From: Bacteroidia bacterium
GTDB lineage: Bacteria > Bacteroidota > Bacteroidia > CAILMK01 > JBBDIG01
Reading direction: 5' to 3'
Assembly: GCA_040880525.1 (NCBI GenBank)
Contig: JBBDIG010000021.1
Span: 1 to 64,000, forward strand
DNA length: 64,000 bases
Shown here: positions 26,045 to 34,682 of the stretch, in pieces
Position numbering within the stretch: position 1 is the stretch's first letter
How the letters are laid out: every line of letters starts with the position of its first letter
Made by a program: the position numbers and the translations under genes
The notes under the pieces: model-generated
The model's input: the letters and a program-made list of their open reading frames with translations, nothing else
Told to the model about the DNA's origin: nothing
Databases searched by the model: none

Positions 26045-26743
26045 TTAATTGCCTATTAAATATTTAAAGCCCAGCATAAAGCCGGCAGTAATATTATTAG
26101 TTGGAGCACGGTCATCGGCACGGCCAGGAAAGTCCTCATTTTCTGAATTTCCAAATGAATAATCGAACCGGAACCCGGTATTAAGCAGGAAGCTTTCTAA
26201 AATACGAATATCAATTCCGGTTTCCATCATGGCACCTATAAGCATGCTCTCGTAAGGATCGGGCTCACTCGGAATAATTTCAATTTCATCGCCATCACCA
26301 TCTTCAAGGGAAGAACTCAGCAACAAAGAAATTTGCGGCCCTGCCCTGAATGCAAACATTACACGATTATCAGGATTGCTATTCAGGGTAAGTGCCAGCG
26401 GTATTTTGAGGTAATTGACCTTTTGCTGAAATGAGTATGTCTGCTTTGCTGTATCGGTCATAGTATATTTTTGGCCTTCCATGCTATAAATGAGATCCAG
26501 GCCCAGCCCTGCTTTGTCTGAGAACTTGTATCCCCCGCCAAGTCCAAAAGCAGTGCCCATGGTGAATTCGTAATTATGGCTGCCTCTTTCTGAATCGTCT
26601 GCGTTCAGCATCATGGTAGCTTGGGGCATTGCGAAAATCCTGATGGATGGCCCTGACTGAGCTGCAACGTTTGCAGGCAAAGCCATTAAAACAATTGCCG
26701 AAGCAATAAGGCTGAAAATGAATTTCTGATTTGTGTTTTTCAT
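26045..26743 (-). CDS. outer membrane beta-barrel protein (PorT-like fold)
   Basis: 232 residues. A signal peptide (residues 1-28, ending VAAQS) is followed by alternating amphipathic strands such as FGLGGGYKFSDKAGLGLDLIYS, LKIPLALTLN and AFRAGPQISLLLSSS. The protein ends MLGFKYLIGN, a terminal strand. This is the pattern of the small Bacteroidota outer-membrane beta-barrel (PF13568-type) proteins. A stretch of acidic residues (about 145-155) is probably an extracellular loop. Function not assignable. Confidence 0.82.
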   Translation of the reverse strand: MKNTNQKFIFSLIASAIVLMALPANVAAQSGPSIRIFAMPQATMMLNADDSERGSHNYEFTMGTAFGLGGGYKFSDKAGLGLDLIYSMEGQKYTMTDTAKQTYSFQQKVNYLKIPLALTLNSNPDNRVMFAFRAGPQISLLLSSSLEDGDGDEIEIIPSEPDPYESMLIGAMMETGIDIRILESFLLNTGFRFDYSFGNSENEDFPGRADDRAPTNNITAGFMLGFKYLIGN

Positions 26744-26901
26744 GTTGAGTTGATTTGAGATTAAAATTTTGATATTGTAAACAAAAAAGGATTCAGTAAA
26801 AATTCCTTAGTCGTTTTATTGCCATTTTTCCAGTACAGTTTTCTTCAGGATGTTAGAACACATTTCGGTACAGTGGGTTGCAGAAAAGCAAAAATAAACA
26901 T

Positions 26902-27501
26902 TTACACCGCGTTTATTTGCTCCCGGACGAGCTGGCTCAGATTTTCCCAAAACCGGCCTTTCTGATGCCAAATCGGGCTGCGATGAACGATCAGGGTAAC
27001 AAGAAATCCGCTCTTTTCTGTAAAGCTCATTGTGGTGCCTTGAATTTTTCCGGGTCTTGCTATGCCGAGCAAGCTAAGCAGTTTGTTGTTGATCACCGGA
27101 TCGTCTTCCAGTTGATACTCCACAACGAAGCGGGTACGATCCTTCACCTCCAGATGAGCAGCCTGGAATGCATTGATATGGACAGTTTTGCCCAGTACTC
27201 CCTCTTCCCCAAAGGCTTCTGCCATCCCTTCTGCAAAAGCGCACCCCATACTGAAACCGACCAAATGATGAGGCCCTTCGGTGGTCGAAATTTCCAATAA
27301 TTTTTCCCGTCCAAATTCATATCCCAAAGCATAGCGCGCACGGCAGGTAGAGAGAAATTTAAAATCAAGGGGTGGGAATTTCATTTGAGGATCGTCAAAA
27401 AATTTCGCAGCACCCTGCACAAATTCATCATCTCTTCCCCAGAAAATCCGGCCGGCAGGCGGGGAGCCGAAGCCTATTTTACCATTGATAAACCAGATCA
27501 T
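26902..27501 (-). CDS. hypothetical protein with GFSMG nucleophile-elbow-like motif
   Basis: 199 residues. The motif HHLVGFSMGCAFAEGMAEAF (residues about 77-96) matches the G-x-S-x-G elbow of alpha/beta hydrolases and is followed by VHINAFQAAHLEV. The length is short for a complete hydrolase fold and no clear catalytic Asp/His loop is identified, so I call it only hydrolase-like. No signal peptide. It lies upstream of smpB in the same direction but is separated from its neighbours, with no obvious operon. Confidence 0.55.
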   Translation of the reverse strand: MIWFINGKIGFGSPPAGRIFWGRDDEFVQGAAKFFDDPQMKFPPLDFKFLSTCRARYALGYEFGREKLLEISTTEGPHHLVGFSMGCAFAEGMAEAFGEEGVLGKTVHINAFQAAHLEVKDRTRFVVEYQLEDDPVINNKLLSLLGIARPGKIQGTTMSFTEKSGFLVTLIVHRSPIWHQKGRFWENLSQLVREQINAV

Positions 27502-27549
27502 TTATTTTCAGCTTTGGAAAAGGAGTTGTGAGAAATATGGAAATACGCT

Positions 27550-27996
27550 TCAGAATTGGGTGCGGTCTATTTCGCGCTTTGCATCCTTTTCCTTCAATGA
27601 TTGGCGCTTATCATAATGCTTCTTTCCGCGGGCAATGGCAAATTGCATTTTCGCAAAGCCGGTATCCGAAATGAATACGCTGAGCGGAATAAGAGTTATT
27701 CCCTTGGTTTTCACCTCATTCTCAATTTTGCGCAATTCCCTCTTGTTCAATAGAAGCTTGCGTTCGCGCAGGGGTTCATGATTATAAATATTGCCCTGCT
27801 TGTATTCGGCAATATGCATGTTTCTAATCCACATCTCGCCTTGCTTCAGGTAGCAGTAGCCCTCGGCAATGCTGGCCTTCCCCGCCCTGATAGATTTAAT
27901 CTCGGTTCCTGTCAGGCTCAGCCCTGCCGTAAACTTATCCATGATCTCATATTCATGGTAAGCCTTCCGGTTGCGTATATTCAGGTTTTCACTCAT
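27550..27996 (-). CDS. smpB: SsrA-binding protein SmpB
   Basis: 148 residues. It binds tmRNA and delivers it to stalled ribosomes in trans-translation. Diagnostic stretches: NRKAYHEYEI, GLSLTGTEIKSIRAGKASIAEGYC, MHIAEYKQGNIYNHEPLRERKLLLNKREL, and ARGKKHYDKRQSLKEKDAKREI at the basic C-terminal tail that enters the mRNA channel. The length is normal. The tmRNA gene itself is not in this window. Confidence 0.96.
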   Translation of the reverse strand: MSENLNIRNRKAYHEYEIMDKFTAGLSLTGTEIKSIRAGKASIAEGYCYLKQGEMWIRNMHIAEYKQGNIYNHEPLRERKLLLNKRELRKIENEVKTKGITLIPLSVFISDTGFAKMQFAIARGKKHYDKRQSLKEKDAKREIDRTQF

Positions 27997-28329
27997 GTCT
28001 TGCTTGCCGGTTCTATATGCTGCGAAGGTACAGCAAGGTTTATTTGATTATTGGATAATAGCAGTTTTTGCGCAGTCGTTTCGTACAGCTTAATAATCCC
28101 CATTTATTTTATACCCTTTTATTATTTCTTTAAAATTAATCCATAAAAAATAAATTTAAATAATTAAATAAAGCTTATTGTGGTTAAAAAATCAAATATT
28201 AAAACAAACAAACTTTTAAAAATAAGTTTTCATTTCTCAATATATATTACAGAAAATTTGATTTTTGAATCTCTTATGGCCAATGACGATTAATCGACCG
28301 TGAAAATTATTTATAAAGGCGAATGAATT
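27997..28329. other. AT-rich intergenic region upstream of smpB
   Basis: About 330 bases. The part from 28100 to 28300 is extremely AT-rich with many A and T runs. No reading frame, hairpin terminator or RNA gene is recognised. It must contain the smpB promoter on the minus strand and the 3' flank of the large T9SS gene. Confidence 0.5.
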
Positions 28330-31300
28330 TTACCGGATGATGGTAACGGTTCCTTTGGTGTGATGACGGCTTTCGTCCCAGCCGGTATAGGTGATAATGT
28401 ATACGAAGACGGCATCGAAGGGCTCTCGGTCTTTGTATGTGCCGTTCCATCGGTCGTGGCGGTCATTGCTATGAAAAACGCGCTCGCCCCAGCGATTATA
28501 CACTTTCACTTCAAAATCTTTTACGAAAACGGGGACCATGTTCCACAGGTCATTGCTCTCGTCATCATTAGGAGAAAATACGTTGGGTACGTATAATTCC
28601 GGAGCCTGTACAAGCTCGATTTCATTGCTGACGCTTTCGGCACCCAATCCTTTGTCGCCTTCGTGGCCAATGATGCGGTACCAATAGAGGCCCACGTCCA
28701 GATTGAGATTTTTATCTATCGTCTGCAACATGTGCTGTTCTGTGATGATCACGACAGAGTCAGGATTATACGGATCTCTACGGATCACTTCATATTCTCT
28801 TACACCGCCTTTCCATTTCTCATATTTATTCCAGTCCAGATAGTGCTCAAAAGGAACTGATTCACCTGAAAGATGAATGGAGCAACTGAAGTTGCCGGAT
28901 GCGCTTTGCAGGAAGCACTGGTCTACATTAGTTACTACATAGCAATAGGAATGATTATGTACGTCAGCCGAATAATCAAAGAATGTAGTATCATCAATAT
29001 TTTTTATGGTATGCAGCACTTCAAATTCACTATCAGGATTATTTTTCTTCCTCAGAATTTTATACATGTAATAATCATCTTTGGAATATCTCTGCCACAC
29101 CAGTTTCAGGTAGTCATTATCTACCACGGTTACTGTATAGATATAGGATGAAGGCGGCAGGGAATCTTCGTCAGGAATCGAACATTCCCAACGGGTGGAA
29201 TCGCCTGACATTCCGCAGATATTTACACCATGAATTAGGTAGCAATAATCCACGTTCGCATGATCGGGAGCGGCCTTATCCAGGAACTGAATATCATCGG
29301 GGTTTCTAATCTCCTTGAGAATTTCGATTCGGCCATCCGGGTATCTTTTCAGGAGGTTGTAATGCGACACATATTTGCCGGTTTCAAATTCACCCCAGTT
29401 CAGCTCAAGGTTGTTGTCAGACATGCGTTTTAAGCAAAATATGGCAGGGGGGGCTGGGGGTGGTGGAGGTTGCACTACGATTTTGATGGTACCTTCCGAA
29501 GTGCGTGGTGTGGGGCAGCCATCATCTCGCATATATATCGTTGCAACAAGGGTATCAGCGTTTGTTATATGATCGCAGGAAGTTTGCCAGGTAAAGCGCC
29601 CTGTGGCGCTTGAAATACCGAATTTGCTTACAATCTTAGCATGAGGTCCCGGAAATTTGTCAGGGTCAAACATCGGCCCTCCGAAACTAAAAAATACGGA
29701 ATCGTAAGGATCTTTGTCAGTGACCATAAATGAAAAATCAATTTTTTCGGTGGCCATAACAGTTATGATCGTATCCCTGAATTCAGGAGCAAAGTTGGAT
29801 GAGTTCAAATCAATTTTAAATAGAGCGTTGTTACAGCCACCTTCCGGTGAATTGGGGCGCTTTCCATTGTTTGTCTGAGACCAGGCATCTTCGGTGGTCG
29901 GAAAATCTGAAAATCCGCCACAGCCGGCACAAACCGATTGATATACCTTCCCGTGTTTGTCGAAACGGCTGGTTCCGCCATCCACATGTTCGCTGCTTCT
30001 GCCTCCGCCAAAATAGGTGGCATACACCAGGTCTTTCATGGAGCGGGAAAGGATGATCAGGTAAAAATCTGAGCCATCGGTTGTTGTCTGATATTCTTCC
30101 TTGAGGGGCATTCCTGTCATCACAGAACCCGACTGATTGTAAGTATTATTGGTTTGCCCTCCCCAGCCTGAAACATATACACGACCGCATAGATCCACAA
30201 GAAATGCCGAAGGGGAGATGTCCGGTACAGAATTTCCGGTTCCAAATACGGTGGAGGCCTTTCGGGTGCTGAGCGCTTTATCAAGCACGGTGATGAACTG
30301 CTTGCCGTTGTTGTTGCTGTAAACTCCCGAAGTTACAGGCCAGATGCCTTTTGTCTGGCCCATTGCGTATACCTGTCCTTTGCCGTCAAGCTGTACAAAA
30401 TAGCACTGGTCATATTGATTGGTACCCAGAAATGTAGAAGCCTGTAATTCTCCCGTCAGCGCATTAATTTTCGCTACGAAGCCATCGGTGCCGCCTGCGA
30501 ATGTTTCTGTCAAAACACCCGGAGTGGTCTTGAAATTATTGCTTTTTGTTCCGCCACAAACGAACAATTCATTGTCTGCTGAAATGTGCAGTCCGTAAGC
30601 GGCATCTGTGCTGTTCCCTCCAATAAAAGAACTCCAGAGGAGCATATCAAGGTCATCTGTGAGTTTCAGCACCACTCCGTCCTGGCCTCCGCCATAAGTC
30701 CCCTGAAAAGCATTTCGTACCGGAAAATTTGAGGACTCGGTACAGCTTGCAATTAGAACGTTGTCATTTTGATCTGTAATCACTTCCCCGCGAAATTGGT
30801 CGCCATAGTTGTAAGCCAGGGGACTTGTAGCGAATCTTCCATCTCCGTTCAGGCCATCATTGTTATGTCCTCCGGCCAGCGTAGAGGCCAGCAGTGTTTT
30901 CCCGTCAGCAGAAATGCGCGAAACGAAAATATCGGTTCCACCCTGCAAGCTGCGATTGAAGGCATTTGAAGAGGTTGGAAAATTAAAGGAAGAGGTAGTC
31001 CCCAGGATGATAAGTTCGCCTCTGCTGTTAACCACCATGCTATGGGGCCTATCATCGCCTGAACCTCCCAGGTAGGTAGCATAAAGAAGTTGTTTGCCAT
31101 CCGGAGAAAGTTTCATTATGCCTGCATCGGTTCCGCTAGAGAGGCCGGATGGGAAGGGACCTTTGAAATTTTGCTGATAAGCACCCGCGGTTACAGGATA
31201 TCCTTGTTCGTATACGGTTCCGCCACCGTAGCCATTACCCTGATCATCGTAGGTAGCCGTAAAGCCGAAGTTATCACCCACCGATCCGGAGAAGGTAGAG

Positions 31301-32019
31301 AACACCACCAACGGGTCAATCACTAATGGAATGCTTTTGTTGTAGCGGCCGACTTTAAACTGCATCCTCTCATTTTTCAGCCTGAAGCCGGATTTTACTT
31401 CTTTCTCCTGTTCTCCCTGAATTTGGTAGCTGTAAGGTTCCTGTTCCACTATCTTGTTGAGTGAGGTAGACAGCGTGAGTGCGCCCTCCTGAAGTGCCAA
31501 TTCATCACCTCCTGAGTAAAGCAGCGCGATATCATCAGGATCTCCCCCCGGGTTGACGATAAAGTTATACTTTACGGCCTGGTCCATCGCCACGATCTCA
31601 AGATCAATATGATCATAAATATTCCTGTAAATCACTTTTCCAAATGCCTTTACACCAGAAGCCCAACGCGTGGGATCATTACCCAGAAAATAATTGTAGT
31701 ATTCGGATGAAGTATCATATCCGACAGGTATAACAGCATTGGCACCTTGAAATTTCACTTTTACAGCATGCCCTGAATAGGACTCGGTCGTAGCGCTGTT
31801 GTGATAGCGATCATGCACCGCGCTTTCATCATAAAAGGAGTAGGTAAGACCGTCCTTTTCCAGAAACAGCTCACCACCGGGAATTGAAGTCCTGAATTTT
31901 ACAGGCTCCTCCCATTGCCCTTTGTTCTCACGGAACTTAACCTGAGCTGTGGCAGAGATACATAGAAAAGACAAAAGCAATACGATTGCACTGCTTTTTT
32001 GGTAAAAATTTACCTGCAT
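28330..32019 (-). CDS. large secreted SBBP-repeat protein with T9SS type B C-terminal domain
   Basis: 1229 residues. A signal peptide is followed by a DUF7948-type N-terminal region (FRENKGQWEEPVKFRT...GGELFLEKDGLTYSF) and multiple beta-propeller-like SBBP repeats (YATYLGGSGDDRPHSMVV, LWSSFIGGNSTDAAYG). A proline-rich linker (PPPPPAPPA, near residue 860), fibronectin-III-like segments and a C-terminal type B sorting domain (LYVPNVFSPNDDESND, VKVYNRWGERVFHS, WNGTYKDREPFDAVFVY, TKGTVTIIR) follow. Such proteins are cell-surface or gliding-associated. It is divergent from the MerR regulator. Confidence 0.92.
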   Translation of the reverse strand: MQVNFYQKSSAIVLLLSFLCISATAQVKFRENKGQWEEPVKFRTSIPGGELFLEKDGLTYSFYDESAVHDRYHNSATTESYSGHAVKVKFQGANAVIPVGYDTSSEYYNYFLGNDPTRWASGVKAFGKVIYRNIYDHIDLEIVAMDQAVKYNFIVNPGGDPDDIALLYSGGDELALQEGALTLSTSLNKIVEQEPYSYQIQGEQEKEVKSGFRLKNERMQFKVGRYNKSIPLVIDPLVVFSTFSGSVGDNFGFTATYDDQGNGYGGGTVYEQGYPVTAGAYQQNFKGPFPSGLSSGTDAGIMKLSPDGKQLLYATYLGGSGDDRPHSMVVNSRGELIILGTTSSFNFPTSSNAFNRSLQGGTDIFVSRISADGKTLLASTLAGGHNNDGLNGDGRFATSPLAYNYGDQFRGEVITDQNDNVLIASCTESSNFPVRNAFQGTYGGGQDGVVLKLTDDLDMLLWSSFIGGNSTDAAYGLHISADNELFVCGGTKSNNFKTTPGVLTETFAGGTDGFVAKINALTGELQASTFLGTNQYDQCYFVQLDGKGQVYAMGQTKGIWPVTSGVYSNNNGKQFITVLDKALSTRKASTVFGTGNSVPDISPSAFLVDLCGRVYVSGWGGQTNNTYNQSGSVMTGMPLKEEYQTTTDGSDFYLIILSRSMKDLVYATYFGGGRSSEHVDGGTSRFDKHGKVYQSVCAGCGGFSDFPTTEDAWSQTNNGKRPNSPEGGCNNALFKIDLNSSNFAPEFRDTIITVMATEKIDFSFMVTDKDPYDSVFFSFGGPMFDPDKFPGPHAKIVSKFGISSATGRFTWQTSCDHITNADTLVATIYMRDDGCPTPRTSEGTIKIVVQPPPPPAPPAIFCLKRMSDNNLELNWGEFETGKYVSHYNLLKRYPDGRIEILKEIRNPDDIQFLDKAAPDHANVDYCYLIHGVNICGMSGDSTRWECSIPDEDSLPPSSYIYTVTVVDNDYLKLVWQRYSKDDYYMYKILRKKNNPDSEFEVLHTIKNIDDTTFFDYSADVHNHSYCYVVTNVDQCFLQSASGNFSCSIHLSGESVPFEHYLDWNKYEKWKGGVREYEVIRRDPYNPDSVVIITEQHMLQTIDKNLNLDVGLYWYRIIGHEGDKGLGAESVSNEIELVQAPELYVPNVFSPNDDESNDLWNMVPVFVKDFEVKVYNRWGERVFHSNDRHDRWNGTYKDREPFDAVFVYIITYTGWDESRHHTKGTVTIIR

Positions 32020-32274
32020 TTGTTGTGCGTTACCTGATTGTAGACGTACTGAATCGGCAGTTAGTTGTACAGGGTGTATTTATACCCGGTTACGTTATTA
32101 CAAAGCTACTTAATTTAGTCCGTCTTATTATGTGAAAAATTTATAAAACCGGCCATTTAAAAGAATTGAGAAGGATTTTCAGGAGTTCAAACAAATAAAA
32201 AATGCTTTCGTTACAACCCGGTCATCTCACAGGCCAATGAAAAGGCTCATCACAAGATTTAACCACCAGGAGAT

Positions 32275-33177
32275 TTGAATTTTTCTATCCGGGAACTTGA
32301 GGCGCTCTCAGGCATTAAAGCGCATACCATTCGTATATGGGAGCAGCGCTATGAAATTTTGAAGCCGAAGCGTACAGGTACGAACATACGCTACTATGAC
32401 GAAGAGGATTTGCGGTTATTGCTGAATGTGGCTTACCTGAACCAGCACGGCTATAAGATCTCTCAGATTGTGGAAATGAGTCCTGAACGGTTGTCGGAGC
32501 TCGTTCGCAACCTTGGTGAAAAGGAAAACAGCTTTAACCCGCAGATAAATGCGCTGATCCTGGCTACGGTGGAGCTTGATGAACTGCAAGTGGAAAAGCT
32601 GATATCATCATGCACATTGCGATATGGCTTTATCCAGACGATGCTGAAGATCATATCGCCATTGTTTGAAAGGATTGGGATTTTGTGGCAAAGTGGCTCC
32701 ATCCGGCCCGCACAGGAGCATTTTATTAGCAATATTATCCGTCAAAAAATAATTGTTGCCATAGATGCGCAGGGAACTTCTACTGACCCCGAAGCTAAGA
32801 AATTCCTGCTGTTCCTGCCCTCCAATGAGCTGCATGAAATAGGGCTGCTTTTAGCGGCATATATCATCAAGTCCTACCATCATAAGGTCATCTATCTTGG
32901 GCAGGCCGTGCCCTTTGCCGATCTGAAGCTGGTATATGAGTGTTATCATCCGGATGTTGTGGTTACCTGCTTAACGCATGTGGCCCCTGCCGGGAAACAG
33001 ATCCGGGATTTTATTGACGGACTGGCGGAGGCTTTCCCCAAGGCACAGATCATAGCCGGAGGGCTCCAGGTCAGGTGCAGCGACCTCTGCGCGCAGGAAA
33101 GGGTTCATTTCCTGCGAAATCTTCCTGAATTCATAGATTTTCTGGAATCGCTAAAAAGAAGCGACAGCCGCAACTAA
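32275..33177 (+). CDS. MerR-family regulator with cobalamin-binding domain
   Basis: 300 residues, TTG start at 32275 with AGGAG just 2 bases upstream. Residues 1-75 are the MerR helix-turn-helix (FSIRELEALSGIKAHTIRIWEQRY). Residues about 90-170 resemble the B12-binding helical cap, and 175-295 the Rossmann B12 domain (KFLLFLPSNELHEIGLLLAAYIIKSYHH). The family's D-x-H-x-x-G motif is here E-x-H-x-x-G, keeping the base-off His ligand. CarH/LitR-like members are light- or B12-responsive repressors of carotenoid genes. An ECF sigma gene follows 245 bases downstream, a pairing common in Bacteroidota. Confidence 0.85.
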   Translation: MNFSIRELEALSGIKAHTIRIWEQRYEILKPKRTGTNIRYYDEEDLRLLLNVAYLNQHGYKISQIVEMSPERLSELVRNLGEKENSFNPQINALILATVELDELQVEKLISSCTLRYGFIQTMLKIISPLFERIGILWQSGSIRPAQEHFISNIIRQKIIVAIDAQGTSTDPEAKKFLLFLPSNELHEIGLLLAAYIIKSYHHKVIYLGQAVPFADLKLVYECYHPDVVVTCLTHVAPAGKQIRDFIDGLAEAFPKAQIIAGGLQVRCSDLCAQERVHFLRNLPEFIDFLESLKRSDSRN

Positions 33178-33422
33178 AAAATATTTCAGGAAGATTTCTC
33201 TTTTTTCTGACACATTCCCTGTAAGTTTGTTTAACTTTTTACAACATATATTAAACATTATATGATCATTTCATGTAAATGTCAACATAGAAGAAAATTT
33301 CTCCATATCATAGCTCAGGAATTTAGAAATGTTCGATTCAAAAAGGAAGGGCTTCTCTGAACAGGATTCCCTTTTGAAATGTATTGTTTAATATTTTGTT
33401 AGTACCATTAAACGTAGAACCA

Positions 33423-33929
33423 ATGCCAACCACAGATTTTACTTCCCAGGTGTATCAGTTTTCCAATGACCTGAAGCCAGTAGCGCTCAATCTTACGCGC
33501 GATATGGAAGATGCAAAAGACCTGATGCAGGAGACAATGTTAAGAGCACTTGCCAGCCAGGATAAGTTTAAAGAAGGCACCAACCTCAAAGCGTGGTTAT
33601 ACACCATAATGAAGAACATCTTCATTAATGATTACAGGAAGAAAAGCAAGCGCAGGGTGATTTCGGATGGAACCGATAACCATTTTTTCATAAACTCTTC
33701 CACCTCAAGGGAAGTGACGAATGGAGGCGAAGGCCAGCTCGCAATGGAAGATATTGACTGGGCAATGGAGCGCATAAACCCAGACTTTAAGACGCCATTC
33801 CTGATGCACTTCAAAGGCTTTAAATATCAGGAAATAGCCGATGCATTTAGCCTGCCCATCGGAACAGTGAAAAGCCGTATCCACTTTGCCCGCAAAGCGC
33901 TGAAGAAGCAGCTAAACGGTATGCGCTGA
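33423..33929 (+). CDS. ECF-family RNA polymerase sigma factor
   Basis: 168 residues from the ATG at 33423 (MPTTDFTSQVYQF). The sigma-2 region is NLTRDMEDAKDLMQETMLRALASQDKFKEGTNLKAWLYTIMKNIFINDYRKK, and the sigma-4 region is FKTPFLMHFKGFKYQEIADAFSLPIGTVKSRIHFARKALKKQL. The two are separated by a short linker of about 45 residues. No anti-sigma gene is adjacent. The neighbouring MerR-cobalamin gene suggests light- or B12-linked control, but the carotenoid genes such a pair usually serves are not in this window. Confidence 0.93.
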   Translation: MPTTDFTSQVYQFSNDLKPVALNLTRDMEDAKDLMQETMLRALASQDKFKEGTNLKAWLYTIMKNIFINDYRKKSKRRVISDGTDNHFFINSSTSREVTNGGEGQLAMEDIDWAMERINPDFKTPFLMHFKGFKYQEIADAFSLPIGTVKSRIHFARKALKKQLNGMR

Positions 33930-33991
33930 TTGTTTTTGTATCCTGCTTTCCATGCCTGCCCGAAGAAAGGAGCAGGGGCTGAAATGAAATG

Positions 33992-34375
33992 TTATCCCCC
34001 GATGGTGCTTTTTAGCTGATCAATAGAAACCTGCCAAACCATTTTGGCTTCCTGTATTTCATCCTCATTCTCAAAGTCAGTAACCATCAGCGCCACATCC
34101 CGGGTCAGTTCATCCAACTCTATTTCGAAGGTGAGATACTCTTCAGCATCCCGGTCAAGCCACTGAAATTTTACAAGCTTTCCGGGCTTTTTCCGGATCA
34201 TTTGCGCCCGCTCAGGGCTTCCATCCCACATAAACGTATAGACATCACCATTTACGGTTACATCATCAGCAAACCAGGCCGTGAGGCCGGATGCCGTTGC
34301 CAGGTAATTATAGAGAAGATCAGGACTTGATCTTAGCTGAAATTCTGCTGTATACTTTTCCCTTTTGTTGCTCAT
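33992..34375 (-). CDS. START-like (AHSA1-type) domain protein
   Basis: 127 residues from the ATG at 34375 (MSNKREKYTAEFQLRSSP), with a longer in-frame start at 34396. The fold is the helix-grip START-like type, with the YTAEFQLRSSPDLLYNYLATASGLTAWFADDV opening typical of the Bacteroidota branch and VDQLKSTI-type C-terminal helix. Proteins of this family bind hydrophobic ligands or act as Hsp90 co-factors in eukaryotes. The bacterial ligand is unknown. Single gene, opposite strand to the sigma factor. Confidence 0.8.
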   Translation of the reverse strand: MSNKREKYTAEFQLRSSPDLLYNYLATASGLTAWFADDVTVNGDVYTFMWDGSPERAQMIRKKPGKLVKFQWLDRDAEEYLTFEIELDELTRDVALMVTDFENEDEIQEAKMVWQVSIDQLKSTIGG

Positions 34376-34682
34376 GGGGATTTTTGTATTTGTCATAGTT
34401 GAATTTTCTTAGGTGGGGCAATAAAGGAAAACTTCCTTGTCTTTCCAAATTTCCAGAGGTATATAAAATTCCCTGTTTATTAAAAAAGCGCGTATCTCAC
34501 ATTTTGTTTTTTGAAGAATGATTTTTTTGCTCCAAGAATTTCAAGCCTTTGCTAAAAATGTTTATCCACTGTCCCTGAGCTTTTCCTGACTCATCACTGT
34601 AACCAACCGGCCCATATCTTTTTTCCGTTCGCTAAAAATTCTTATTCTTATTCAACCTTTGCTGTTCAGGAAAAAACGGGTT

